A DNA stretch of 64,000 nucleotides from Chrysoporthe austroafricana (Eukaryota > Ascomycota > Sordariomycetes > Diaporthales > Cryphonectriaceae): positions 5,890,001-5,954,000 of the forward strand of contig JYIP02000001.1 of the NCBI GenBank assembly GCA_001051155.2. The letters are read 5' to 3'. A program made the position numbers and the translations under genes. Each line of letters starts with the position of its first letter. Positions within the stretch are counted from its first letter, which is position 1. Shown piece by piece: positions 11,495-23,500 of the stretch. The notes under the pieces are model-generated. The model was not told where the DNA came from. It did not search any database and saw only the letters and a program-made list of their open reading frames with translations.

Positions 11495-13895
11495 ATGGGC
11501 GATCGAAATCCCAAGGCATCCGATCCGGAGAGGAGGGCATCGGTAAGGACTTCGAGACGGATATCGCTCCAGCAGGACGGACACGTCAACCTCGTACATG
11601 ATGGTTTCGCCAGCGGCGACAATTCTACCGCTGCCGCCGCCACCAACGCCATCAGTCATGACGAGGACGACGAATACATGCTTGCCCTTGCCGGCATGGT
11701 CTCGGATGGCTTCCGCCCAGAACTCTCCGCACCCGCCGAGACCGTGACCACAGCCGATGCCGCCATCATCCCAGCCGGGACGTACGCCCGGCCAGATGCC
11801 GCAGCAGACGTGCGTCCGGAATCTGCCGATTCAGCGTTCGTCCCTCGCCCCAACAGGTCAAGTATATCGAAGCCGCCTCGCGGCCGCGATTCTTTTACCC
11901 TTAGGCATGACGGTGCCAATGGCCATGTCGCAGGCGCCTCTCTGTCGCGGGTGTCCAGCGCTTCGAGCGGGAGGGCATACGTCTCGGCGGAGACGCCATA
12001 CCAGGGTCCGTCAGCACCATCACATCCTTACCAGATGTACTCACAGGACACCCGGCTGGCGAGAACCATGAGTGTCGCGACCACATCGACCACCCCGGCC
12101 GCCCGACCGGAATCAGAATACAACGGCCCGACGGGCCCATCTCACCCCTACTCCATGTACCCACAGAACCCAGTCGAGGAGGCACCTCGCCAGCCTGTCG
12201 TCCCGGCCATCCCGGTGGGCTTTGTGAATGCTCCGGACCCCTATCAACGTCGGATCGGGCCGGAAGGCGAGGAGATAGCAGACATCATCGGTCCCGATGG
12301 CCACACCGAAGAACTACCGCCATACACGAGATATCCGGATGAATACTACACACGGAAGATACGGGATAATGACGCGTCGCAGCGGGCCGGCGAGGGCTCA
12401 GCAGCGGGTGCCGCGGCCGTGGCTGGCGGTGCCGTCGTCACCATGGCCGCAATACCAACGGCGGTAGCATCAACGAGTGCCGTACCAGCACCAATACCTG
12501 GTGCTGGTGGTCTGGGCTTGGCTGCTCGCAACCCGGAATACGATGCTCGATCCCTCGATGGCTCGGGAGGGTTGCCAGGGTCACGACACTCGTCCAGAAG
12601 CTTTACGAATGAGAGCCATCACGAGGTCAACACGGCGGCCGCGGCACTGTCGGAGAAGCCACAACTCAGTAAATACCAGAGGTTTGCAAAGAGGAAGGCC
12701 TGCGGGGTAATACCGTACTGGGCGCTTGGTCTGACTTTCACCGCCGTCCTGATCGTCATCATCATCGTCGGGGCTGTGATCGGTACCTTGCTATCGCACC
12801 GCAAGCCTTCAAATCACCGCGCTGGTACTACAAAGTGAGTCGACCTCGTCCGAAGCGACGCGGCAGGAGCCGAGTGCTGACCATTTGCCGTGCAGTTATC
12901 AAGACAGCGTGCCTACCATCACGGTCACATTTGATGCAACCCCGATTCCCACCCCTTCAAATCTGCCTGCTCTTGCCGAGGGCTCGTACGGTTTACCTCT
13001 GAACTTGAACCAGGACCCAAACACCTGTTTCAACGATACATCCCAGACGTCCGCATGGAGCTGCAACATCATCTTCCAGCAGGCCATGTCTTTGCAGGTC
13101 CAGATCACGAGAAATGCACCCCAGCTCGGCCAGGACGGCAACTACGACGTCTTGATGATCAGCAACACCTCGAACTCGAACTCCGGCACCGACACCAATG
13201 GACTCCTATCATATGGAGCAAGTGCTCCGGTCATCCAACCCGCGATGAGCATGGAGTTGGTCAACGACACCTTCGACCTCGAACGGGGCCCAGCTTGGTT
13301 CAGGATGCTGCCTTACAACAAGACTGTTGTCGTTCAGGAGGACCTGCTGTCCGCGTCGACCTCGTCCAAGAAGCTCCGGCGTTCTTCGGGCTCTATCCCG
13401 ACCGTTGACAACTTCCAGCGCAAAGGTGTGGCGCAGGCGGGGGATAGACCGTGGATCTGCACCTGGCCTGACACCTTTGTGGAAATGTTTATCTATGCCG
13501 AGCAGAACAGCAGCTATGCGTCCGAGTCAACAGCAACGATAACGACGGTGCCGTCCAGCCAGACCGCAACGGGAAGTGCTGCAACAGCCACGGCGACGGG
13601 CGGCGGTACCGAGATCATCAACATGTCGCATCTAACAGCTTATCCCAGAGCGGTCAAGGTGAAGGAGCGCCGCCTGAGCAACTCGCCGCAGCCGTTCTGT
13701 GTCCAAGTCGAGGTCACTAACAACAATACCACACAACCCGTACTGGATGCGAGCGGCAAGCAGGTGACGGTCCAGATCCAGGAGATCGAACAGCAAAATG
13801 GCATGGACAAACGGGATAACGAAGAGCTGTGGATAGCACGCCGTGACGGCAATGGCGACATGAGCGACTGCGGTTGTATGTGGTTCTCGTCATGA
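11495..13895 (+). CDS. single-pass membrane protein, DUF7820-like
   Basis: Exons 11495-12834 and 12896-13895 (61-nt intron, donor GTGAGT, acceptor GTGCAG) give 779 residues. The first 405 residues are low in hydrophobics and rich in Ser, Pro and Ala, with two related motifs around PSHPYQMYSQ and PSHPYSMYPQ. A basic stop (KYQRFAKRKACG) precedes one strong membrane helix at about 406-433. The remaining 340 residues form a compact C-terminal domain with Asn-x-Ser/Thr sites and several cysteines (TCFNDTSQ, WSCNIIFQ, PFCVQVEV), probably outside the cell or in the lumen, giving a type II layout. The C-terminal domain resembles a fungus-specific uncharacterised family that I know as DUF7820; that name is from memory. 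Molecular role unknown. The intron sits just after the membrane helix. Confidence 0.88.
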
Positions 13896-15018
13896 ACCAC
13901 TTCTTTCACGATATCCAACCTGTGGTGGCATGCCTCCGGCTTCGAGGCAGTGAACCTTTGCATATCGGCAGTAGCGGCCGACGACGCGGCGAGTCTCTCC
14001 GTTGGCGTTGGCGGGCATTCTTTTCCTCTATACCATTTTTTTTTTTATTTGTTTTTATATCCCCCGAGGGAACGGCTTCCAAGGAACGGGAGCAAATCTG
14101 GGACGGTCTACCCTCGACACGTCTTGACCGCCGCTTTCCACGGTGGTGAAATCTATACCAGCTGTATTACGAGCTATCCGAATGTGCGACATCTTGGGAC
14201 CAATGGAGTTTGGGGCGACGGTGGATCTATGCGAGAGTCCTCGCGAAAAAAGCTTGGCGTTTGATATCTCGACCGGCATACTCAATTACCTATTGCGACT
14301 ATATCTTTCCTCTTTTTCTTTCTTGGGAACTACCACGTCGGCATGGAGGATTTGTGCTGGAGGATCAGGAGCAGGCGAGGGGCGCTATGGGGCGCTCTTG
14401 ACGCTAATGATCGCGCTGGGATTGGGATACATGTGTCTTCCAAGTACATATTACTGAGAGATGCGGCCTAGGGGAGTTAGAGCACCAGGACGCATGCGCG
14501 GGAACGAAGAAGATATCGTTCTGCTTTGTATGTATACCACCTAAATGAACGAATTAAAGAGTGCGAAGATATCTCGGTGATACAATGTCATGCCGTGACA
14601 TGCAGCCTAATACTGGCTGAACTGCGCCCGCTTGAAACCAGTAGGGATCATCTCATGGCTTCTTTGCATTTCTCGTGTCGAAGGTCTCTGCTCCCCTCTA
14701 TCTACGTCAATGCCTTCCTTGCTCGTGAACGTGCCTCAGGCGTGATGGGGTTGTCATCATGACGGCAGCCCACCACCGTTCGCTTTCCTCGACCACCTGA
14801 CCAGGGCTCATCCAGCGTCCGCAGTACCCGCGTACGCATATACTACTCCGGAAGATGACTAGATGGCTGTCGAGTTCCCCACCCCACCATGACTTGACAT
14901 GATGCGCGGCTTGGACTGGAGGTTGGGGAAGAGGTATGGTGCTGCCTGTGCGCGGCGGACTCTGGATCCCATTTGGGCCGGACAATACATCCACAGGGCT
15001 GAACGAGCCTCCACCCAC
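13896..15018. other. intergenic, convergent 3' ends
   Basis: This lies between two converging genes (11495-13895 on plus, 15019-16095 on minus). It holds a T-rich tract at about 14035-14060. No gene is supported; the open frames reaching into 15 kb are the antisense of the CCDC174-like gene. Confidence 0.55.
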
Positions 15019-16095
15019 TCACTCCTGTTCACGACCTCCCAGTTCGCCGGCCAGCCCGTCCAGGAAGCTATCCGCCAGCTTCTGCGCCCTCTTCTCCCCC
15101 TTCTCCTTTCTCCTCTCCTCGATCACCCTCCTCCGCTCCTGGACCTCCCTGCGCCTCGCGTCCCGTTCCTCCTCGCGCCGCTTCCTCTCCCGCTCCGTGG
15201 TCTCCCTCTCCCGGGCCAGCTCCTCCATCTCCTTGGTGCGGGTCTTCTCGTCCTTGCTGAACTGGAAGAAGCCGACGCCCTTGGTCCTGATCTCGGCGCT
15301 CGCGTCGTAGTGCTTCATCTCGGGCGGCGTCAGGCTCCTGTCCCGCTTGCGGGCGATGGCCTCCATCTTCTCCTCGTCTTGCGCGACAAAGGCCTCGGAC
15401 TGTATCGCGTCGCCAAAGATGAGGTTGGACGGCGCCTTGGGGCGCGCGGACATGCGCTCGAGCTCGAGGGCGGTGTACTCGCGCACGCGCAGGCGGCGCT
15501 GCATCCGGGCCTGCTCGGCGCGGGTGCCGGTGCGCGTGCGGCCGAACTCGTCGGTGTAGGTGATGGCCTCCGTGTCGTTGTTGTCCGAGTCGTCGTCCTC
15601 GCCGTCCTCGTCCGAGGACGACGCCGGCGCGCCCCCCTGCGCCTCGTCCTGCGCCTCTGCCCACTTCCGGTCGAAGTCGACGAGGGGCGCGGCCTCGCCC
15701 TCCTTGGGCACGTAGTCGCCGCGCTTCATGGAGGCGTAGAGGCGGGCCTTCTCCTCCATCTTGCGGCGGGCGGAGAGGAGGTCGTTCTTCTCGTCCTCAG
15801 TCCCGGCGGCCTCCCTCAGCACCAGCCTGCCCTGGTCCCGCTCGCGGTCCGCCTTCTCGGCCTTCCGCTTCGCCTTGACGCCGACGAAGATGTCGTTCTT
15901 AGCCTTGGACGGGCGGGGCCGTGCCTGGGTAGTAGGGGCGGCGGCGGTGGAGGAGGAGGGAGAAGACGAGGGCGCCTTGGAGGCGCTGATGAGGGAGGCC
16001 AGCTCGGACTTGAAGGCGAGGGACGAGGGCAGCAGGGCCTCTTTCTTCTGGCGCTTGGGGGCGCGCTGGCCGTAGAGGTTGGGGTCCTGGGGCAT
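15019..16095 (-). CDS. CCDC174-like coiled-coil nuclear protein
   Basis: One uninterrupted frame of 358 residues starting at MPQDPNLYG. The upstream in-frame extension has no domain character, so this Met was chosen. N-terminal low-complexity segment, then charged stretches rich in Lys, Glu and Asp, including an acidic patch (SSDEDGEDDDSDNND, about 186-200). It is followed by TYTDEFGRTRTGTR, the signature of the DUF4078 domain found in CCDC174. The C-terminal third, from about residue 280, is an almost continuous charged alpha helix (REREE/RRREE pattern), a probable coiled coil. Family members are nuclear and have been linked to RNA processing and exon-junction factors in animals; the fungal role is not established. 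It is divergent from the small membrane-protein gene starting at 16881. Confidence 0.9.
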   Translation of the reverse strand: MPQDPNLYGQRAPKRQKKEALLPSSLAFKSELASLISASKAPSSSPSSSTAAAPTTQARPRPSKAKNDIFVGVKAKRKAEKADRERDQGRLVLREAAGTEDEKNDLLSARRKMEEKARLYASMKRGDYVPKEGEAAPLVDFDRKWAEAQDEAQGGAPASSSDEDGEDDDSDNNDTEAITYTDEFGRTRTGTRAEQARMQRRLRVREYTALELERMSARPKAPSNLIFGDAIQSEAFVAQDEEKMEAIARKRDRSLTPPEMKHYDASAEIRTKGVGFFQFSKDEKTRTKEMEELARERETTERERKRREEERDARRREVQERRRVIEERRKEKGEKRAQKLADSFLDGLAGELGGREQE

Positions 16096-16880
16096 GGCGG
16101 GCGACAGGAGCTGGACGGGAGAAGATGAGGTCAATATCGGGCTTTCCCGTTTGGGAGGGTTGGCGACATTGAAGCACGTGAAGTCTGACGATGCGTGGAG
16201 TGAGGTGGTGGACCGTGGTAGGTAGGCACTGGCAAGGTAGCAGGGCACTGTGCAGGGTGATGGACCCACCGCTAGCGATCCGCCTGGCGGGCACTGCGGG
16301 TAAGTTTAGCACTCTGTATGTCCGTATTTATAGCATAGCGACACAGTGGGTTTGGTTGGCAGCCCCTGCTCCTCCCGCAGCAGCCGAGGCACCCAGGGCC
16401 CACCTAACTGCCCACTACCTGGACGTCACTGGGCGGTTGTCAAGGGCCTGGACCCGCTAGCTACAGTGACAACAGTGACCTGCTTCCAGCGCGCAGGTCG
16501 CGTGAGGCGTGTGAGTGCTGGACGCTGCACGCCGCCTGATTTTTTTCTCTGTAAAAGATGACAATAATTTCCCCTCCCTGTTCTCCCCTCTATATCTCCA
16601 GAGGCCTCTCTTCCCGTATCGTCGCCTCCAACCATGACAGGCGTCCTCTTCTTCCCCCAGCCTGACTGACCTCTCCTGCTGTCTACTGACCTTCTCGCGC
16701 CGCGACCGCCGAGTTGTCGCGTCCCTGCCCTTGTCCTGCCTTCGCGATTCCGAGTCAGGATCCGTCGCCAGCCAAGCTCCGAGCTTCCCGCCCGGTCAGC
16801 TCATCTGCAGACGGCACCAGCAACAGCCGACGTCTGTCCGCAGAGACCCAATTGATTGGCCCTCGACCCCGATCTCGAGG
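16096..16880. promoter_or_regulatory. divergent promoter region
   Basis: This 785-base spacer separates the minus-strand CCDC174-like gene from the plus-strand 95-residue membrane-protein gene. It holds a CT-rich leader (about 16580-16760) just before the latter gene. No clear TATA box. No further gene seen. Confidence 0.4.
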
Positions 16881-17226
16881 ATGCACGTCCTGCAGTCCGT
16901 GGATATGGCTTCTCTTCACGGGTTCGCAGCGGCCCTGGAGTCGAGGATGACAGACCTGTTCCTCATCTCGGACTCGTACTCCTGGGTCGTCAGGATCATC
17001 TCGTGGTTCTTCGTACGCTCTCTGTTTCCCGCCCGCTCTCCTCCGCCTGCTAACGTTGGTCCAACGGCAGATCACGCTCGCGCTGTCCTTCTGGACCCCC
17101 ATCGCCGTCCTGATCGCCTTCGACTTCCTCCTCTGGGTCTACCGCCTCATCTTCCCCGCCACTATCACCAACCCCCGGGCCCGCCGGAGGCGCGAGTCGC
17201 TCAGCCATCCCGTCTCGACGACCTAG
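16881..17226 (+). CDS. small two-helix membrane protein
   Basis: Exons 16881-17012 and 17071-17226 (58-nt intron, donor GTACGC, branch GCTAAC, acceptor GGCAG, phase 0) give 95 residues. The N-terminal half reads MHVLQSVDMASLHGFAAALE followed by a membrane-prone segment (SYSWVVRIISWFF). The second exon begins with a strong hydrophobic helix (ITLALSFWTPIAVLIAFDFL) and ends in a basic tail (NPRARRRRESLSHP). The intron falls between hydrophobic blocks and keeps frame, which makes chance unlikely. I do not recognise the family. Basic residues at the C-terminus suggest that end is cytosolic. A second Met at 16905 could be the true start. Its 3' end converges on the homoserine dehydrogenase gene. 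Confidence 0.75.
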
Positions 17227-17476
17227 CGGGCGCGCGACCCTGACGACGATTTGGTGCTGGGCGCTCTGAGCGGAGTTTTGGTTTTCTGATAGACTGCGGG
17301 TAACTGGGACATAAGGCACGGCGCACAAGGGCACAAGACGGGGAGAGCTTCAGGAGCGAGGAGTTGAGGGGTGCTATGACCAACACATGGGCGGTTTTTT
17401 GTTGTTTTTGTGTCTTCTTTCCATGTTCGAGAGTCTATGCTAGATCCACAAGAGAACCACTTGCAGGCAGGCCATG

Positions 17477-18580
17477 TTATATCTGGGACACCACCTTGAG
17501 CAAATCGCCCGTCACGCCCATCGCGGTGACCTCACCACCAGCGCCCGCGCCCTGGATGATGAGCGGGTTGCTCCCGTACCGCCTCGTGTAGAAGCTGATG
17601 ATGTTGTCCGAGCCCTTGAGCGCCGCGATGGGGTGCGACCGGTCGAACTTCTCGAGGCCGACCTTGACCTTGCCGGCGCCCACGTCGACGCTCCCGACGA
17701 ACCGCACCACCTTGCCCTCGCGCTCCGCCGCTGTCTTGACCTCCTCCATCTGCGCGTCGAAGGCCGGCAGCCTCTCCAGGAACTCGTCCGCGCCAGCCAC
17801 ACCCTCCAGCTCCTTGGGGATCAGGCTCTCCACGGGGAAGCTGGTCGGCGACTCGACCTTCAGGCCGGCCAGCCTCGCCAGGATCGTCAGCTTCCGCGCG
17901 ACGTCCAGGCCGTTCAGGTCGTCCCGCGGGTCCGGCTCCGTGTACCCCAGCTCCTTGGCCTTCTTCACCTCGGCGCTCCACTTGCCGCCGGCCCCCTCGG
18001 TCGGCGCGAACGAGTTGAACAGGAACGACAGGGTGCCGGAGAAGACGCCCTCGATGCGCGTGACCTCGTCGCCCGTGTCCACCAGGTCCTTGATGGTCGA
18101 GATGACGGGGAGCCCCGCGCCGCACGACGACTCGTGGTAGACCTTAGCCCCGCCCGCGGCCGCCGCGCTGAAGACGTCCTGCCACAGCTGGAAGCTGCCG
18201 GAGAAGGCCTTCTTGTTGGCGGTGACGACGGAGACGCCCTTGGCCAGGAAGAGCGGGTACGACTCGGCCAGCTCTTGAGAGGAGGTGTTGTCGACGAGGA
18301 CGGACCTGGCGCCCGAGGGGACCGAAGAGAGGTACCTGACGACCTCGGGGAGGGGCGGCGGCGCGCCGACGCTCGCGGTGGCGAGCTGGTCGGCCGCGGA
18401 GGCGATGTCGATGGGCTTGTAGTCGGCGTGGTAGAGGGACCTCTTGGAGGTCGCGATGTAGCAGAGGACGAGCTTGGGGTCGGGGCGGCGGACGGCGAGC
18501 TGGGCGAGCTGGGAGATGAAGCACTTGCCTACGCCGCCGGCGCCGACGATGCCGATGTAGACTGTCTTGGTCGGGGCCAT
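17477..18580 (-). CDS. HOM6: homoserine dehydrogenase
   Basis: Intronless, 367 residues, close to the 359 of yeast Hom6. Catalyses NAD(P)H-dependent reduction of aspartate semialdehyde to homoserine, the branch point toward threonine, methionine and isoleucine; cytosolic. Residues 9-18 (GIVGAGGVGK) are the Rossmann dinucleotide loop. VSVVTANKKAFS and YHESSCGAGLPVI are the conserved segments around the nucleotide and substrate sites, GVFSGTLSFLF follows, and EPDPRDDLNGLDVARKLTIL carries the catalytic Asp/Lys pair of the family. The C-terminus (IQGAGAGGEVTAMGVTGDLL) is the typical return of the NAD domain. It is the stand-alone form, not fused to aspartate kinase. It is divergent from TRM8, with a 571-base spacer holding a minisatellite. 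Confidence 0.97.
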   Translation of the reverse strand: MAPTKTVYIGIVGAGGVGKCFISQLAQLAVRRPDPKLVLCYIATSKRSLYHADYKPIDIASAADQLATASVGAPPPLPEVVRYLSSVPSGARSVLVDNTSSQELAESYPLFLAKGVSVVTANKKAFSGSFQLWQDVFSAAAAGGAKVYHESSCGAGLPVISTIKDLVDTGDEVTRIEGVFSGTLSFLFNSFAPTEGAGGKWSAEVKKAKELGYTEPDPRDDLNGLDVARKLTILARLAGLKVESPTSFPVESLIPKELEGVAGADEFLERLPAFDAQMEEVKTAAEREGKVVRFVGSVDVGAGKVKVGLEKFDRSHPIAALKGSDNIISFYTRRYGSNPLIIQGAGAGGEVTAMGVTGDLLKVVSQI

Positions 18581-19151
18581 CTTGTCGGTGGTCAATTGGT
18601 GCGCTGTAGGGTCGTGTGAGGAGGGTGCGTTGTGTCGAGCGTTGCTGACTTCCTGGGCGGCGAGGGAGGGGTTTCGAAAAAACATCGAGAGCTCCCAGGC
18701 CGATCGCGGGGTAGAGCGGCAGGGGACCCGCCCTGTAGAGCGGCACAGCGTCACAGTAGGGCGGCAGCGCGGATGGGCCCGTCCTGCAGCCAGTGCAGCA
18801 CCCAGTGTGCCAGCTTGCCAGTACAGGGCCGTGCCGTGGTCAGATCCCTGAGGGCTGGGCCTGAGGGTTGGGCCTGAGGGTTGGGCCTGAGGGTTGGGCC
18901 TGAGGGTTGGGCCTGAGGGTTGGGCCTGAGGCCCTGAGGGCCGGCCACTGCAGGGCGCTAGCCTACCAGACAGGCTAGGCCTGGGGCCAGTGGCTACTGG
19001 TACTGTACGAGCTGGCTGCCCCACCACGCCTTCTCACGCCCGTCAAATTTGAAGGCCTCACCAGGCCTGTGACCGTGAGTCCTCACCTACAGCAGCAGAC
19101 ACCATCTCGAGCAGCAGCAAGTACGCCTCCTGGGTGTCACACGTCGCCAAG
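18581..19151. promoter_or_regulatory. HOM6-TRM8 divergent promoter region
   Basis: Shared upstream region of homoserine dehydrogenase (minus) and Trm8 (plus). It contains the 13-bp minisatellite listed separately. A TGAGTCC at 19076-19082 is one base off a CpcA/Gcn4 site (TGASTCA), too weak to assert control. No TATA box was noticed. Confidence 0.4.
18848..18925. repeat. 13-bp minisatellite, six copies
   Basis: Six head-to-tail copies of CTGAGGGTTGGGC; the first copy has one C for T and the rest are identical. A partial unit follows. It lies between the homoserine dehydrogenase and Trm8 genes. Confidence 0.95.
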
Positions 19152-20169
<1,018 letters not shown>

Positions 20170-20564
20170 GGAGGGGCGAGGTTCTCTGTGAGGGGAGGGG
20201 GCAGCATCTTGTCACAGGTGCCTCTCGAGATTTGACGGGAAGACAATGAAGAACAAGACTGCCTGTGTCTGTGAAATATTGCGCACTATCACCGCCATTG
20301 TGGCCCCAGCATGAGAGTGAGACCAGTCCTCTCTGGATGTGGTCGTGATACAGTATGCGCCCTCAATTCGTACCGTCTGCCCATGCAACCCTGGCTGGAG
20401 GCCATGCCGCGACCGCGACCGCGGCGGCCGCTGTAATCAACACCTATCGATAAGCTCCTGCTCTGGAATACATCATACCTGACGGCCTCGACCACCACCT
20501 CCTCCTGCGGCCGCTGTCGCCGAAATATGCGGCGACGCTTGCACAGCGCCCTGTCGACGAACGG
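20170..20564. promoter_or_regulatory. TRM8 3' end / MDM1 promoter
   Basis: Spacer between two tandem genes. It must hold the terminator of one and the promoter of the next. No canonical AATAAA or TATA was noticed, and no further gene. Confidence 0.35.
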
Positions 20565-23500
20565 ATGATGGCCCTGAAGGGCAGAGATGTGATTCTTGCC
20601 GGTATCGCCAGCTTTGTCGCCTGGGGCTATGCCACCAATTGGTTCCCGGCCATCCGCTGGGCTGGCCACGCCTTCGTCGCCGGCTTCGTGACCTCGCTCC
20701 TCCTGCTGCTCGCGGCCGTTCTGCTCCTCTCCAAGGGCCCCGCCTCCAAGACCGCGACATCGCCGACGCCGCCACCGAGCGGGCCCAAGTTTCTGGGCCG
20801 GGCAGCATGGCCCACCGAGGTCGCGGCGCTGCGCAGGCGCCAGGCCTACACCAAGCAGCCCCTCTACGCCGCCTCGCCTAGCATCTCCCGCGCGCTCGAC
20901 GACGTCCTCGACCTGGTCACGCGGGACTTCATATGGTCCTGGTACTCGAAGATCAGTGGGAATCCGGTCTTCCGGAACGAGGTGGACAGGGCGATACGGT
21001 GCGCGCTCGAGAACATCCGCGACCGCCTTTTCGAGGTCGACCTGCCCGAGGTCTTGACGACCCGGCTGGTTCCCATCCTGACGGCGCACTTCCGGGACTT
21101 CAACGAGGCCGAGAGGGCCGTCAGGGGCCGCAAGCTGAACCGGTCCGTCACCGAGTCTGAAGAGCTGGATCTGGCCATCGCGTCCAAATACAACGAGGGG
21201 AGGCTGCACCCGGCTGCGACCCTGTCGTACTCGGACCTCAAGCTCACGCAGCAGGACTACCTGCGGCAGACCACGACCAAGGTCCTGCCGCACGTCCTCC
21301 CGGGCAGCGTGCTGAGCAGCCGGGCCGTCTCGACCTTGATCCGCGAGATTGTCGCCTGCGCGGTGCTGTCTCCCATCCTCCAGATCCTGTCCGACCCCGA
21401 TACGTGGAACCAGCTCATGGAGAACGCCGGGAGGAACATGCTGCAGGACCGCTCTACCGTCAGGAAGCTCCGCGCAGCTCTGGACGAGCACGCGCCGTCC
21501 GCGCCCAAGTCCGGGAAGCCCATAGCGTTCCCGCGCCTGGCGCCCGGGGATAGCGAGAGGCGGTTCGAGAGGTTCGTCAGGACGATCCGGAAGGTGGCCA
21601 ACCTGTCCGACGCCAGGAGGTTCCGGAGCGAGGTTGCGAGCCAGCTCAAGAGGGACTCCCAGCAGGAGGGACAGGACCCGGTCTACCTGCGCCGGTTGGA
21701 CATGGGAAAGAGGCTGCTGGACCAGAGGGTGCAGCTCCTTGCCGCTGGTAGGGACCGACGCATCGCGACCCTCCCTCCCAACCCAGTCGCCGCGCCGGAG
21801 TCGAAGCTCGAGAACGCCTCTCTCGCGGATCTCCTGCGGGACGCCTCGGGACTGTCCTACTTCATGGAGTATATGGACAGGCTACGCCTCATGAGCTTGG
21901 TGCAGTTCTGGCTTGTGGTCGACGGATTTCGCAATCCCCTCGAGGAGGAAGGGCATGACGAGGACGACCATCTGCCCCTCTCCCTGCCGCCATGGACACC
22001 ATCCGACAGGCAGGACCTGGCCCAGATCGAGCAGGCGTACCTGTCCAAGCCGGAGCTCAAGGTCCCACAGGTATCGAAGCGAACCGTGCGGGAGTTCCTT
22101 GAGGCCGGAAAGGCTGCCACGCCTGAGCAGTACTATAGGGCACGGAAGAGCATCTTGCGTGCTCAGCATGCCGTGCTGGAGGAGATGCAGTCGAGGCATT
22201 TTAGCAACTTCAAGAGATCGGACCTGTGGTACAAGTGCCTTGCCGCAGAGGAGGCTGCACAGAGCAACGCGCATCTCGTGCACAGTAGTACGATGCCGCC
22301 TGAGTTCCATTCGCCTCCTCCTTTATCCAGGACCACAACCGCTTTCGCAGGCAAGCCGGGGCCACTCTCTCGGCTGGCGCCTAAACTCAACACCAAGCTG
22401 CAGAATCGCCGTTCTGAGTCGTCCTCAGATTTAAGGGTTCATAATGGTAACACTGGCAACCTGGATGCATTGATAGAGCCCCGGAGATCGCTGGACGCGA
22501 GAAGATCATTTGATTCGAGGACATCATTCGACGAGAACTCCCCGAACCCGCTGTTCGACGACGAAGAGGCAGAGCACGACGCACTTGCCGACAGCGTGGC
22601 CAGCCTGGACCAGAACAACGGACCTCGTCCTCCTGACAGGAAGGTCGTCGCCGCGATGGAGGAGGCACTCAACAATATCCTGGAGGATACCCGCCCGCCT
22701 ACCTCGGAGGATCTACGAGAGTCGCTGTTTGGAGAGGATGACGCAGGCTCGAGCATCTTCTCCGACCACGATGCGCACTCGAAAGGTGGATCAGCCGATG
22801 CTGGGCGCCCCGGCAATGGGAAAGAGCCCGAGAAGCCTAGCTTGTCGTCCCTGGGACTCGTCAGTGCAGCCTCACGCATTGGTGTATTTGTGGACGACGA
22901 CTTGTTCGGGGACGAGGACAGGTATTTGTCAGACGAGCCCGAGGATGCGGACAGCCCCAGCAAGAAGGACGACATGGACGATATCCACGAGGCAGCGCCA
23001 GGAGACCTCGGGCTTGCGGAGGCTATCACGGTCCTCACGAACGATATCGACAAGCTGGAGGCGCAGAATGCCGTCGTCGACTCGCTGCTCAGGAAGGCGG
23101 AGCTTACGAACAATACTGCCGAGCTGCGGATCCTGCGCAAATCTAAGGCCAGCCTGGAGAGAGAGATACGGAGGAAAGAGCTGCAGAGGCAGCAATATGT
23201 GGTGCAGGAAAGCGACAACAGCCTGTACGGCCGTTCGGCGATCAGGATCAAGACGATCCAGGTTGGGCACGAAAGCGACGGCAGGGAGTACGCGGTCTAT
23301 GTCATCGAGGTCTCACGCAACGCAGGAGAGAAGATGCCGGCCGCATCGTGGCTCATCACGCGACGGTACAGCGAATTCCACGAGCTGCACCAGAGACTGC
23401 GCTCGAAGTATCCCTCTGTCCGCCACCTCGACTTCCCGAGGCGGCGGGTCGTGATGAAGCTGCAGTCCGACTTCCTCCAGAAGCGCCGACAGGCTCTTGA

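Noticed and set aside
14899..16128. 409-codon plus-strand open frame
   Set aside because: It is antisense to the CCDC174-like gene. The minus strand carries the FGRTRT signature and a sensible charged protein; the plus frame is a Leu/Arg/Gly shadow of GC-rich codons.
17474..18619. 381-codon plus-strand open frame
   Set aside because: Antisense of homoserine dehydrogenase; low-complexity Arg/Leu/Gly composition and no motif.
20289..21491. 400-codon minus-strand open frame
   Set aside because: Antisense of the N-terminal third of the sorting nexin gene; no domain logic.
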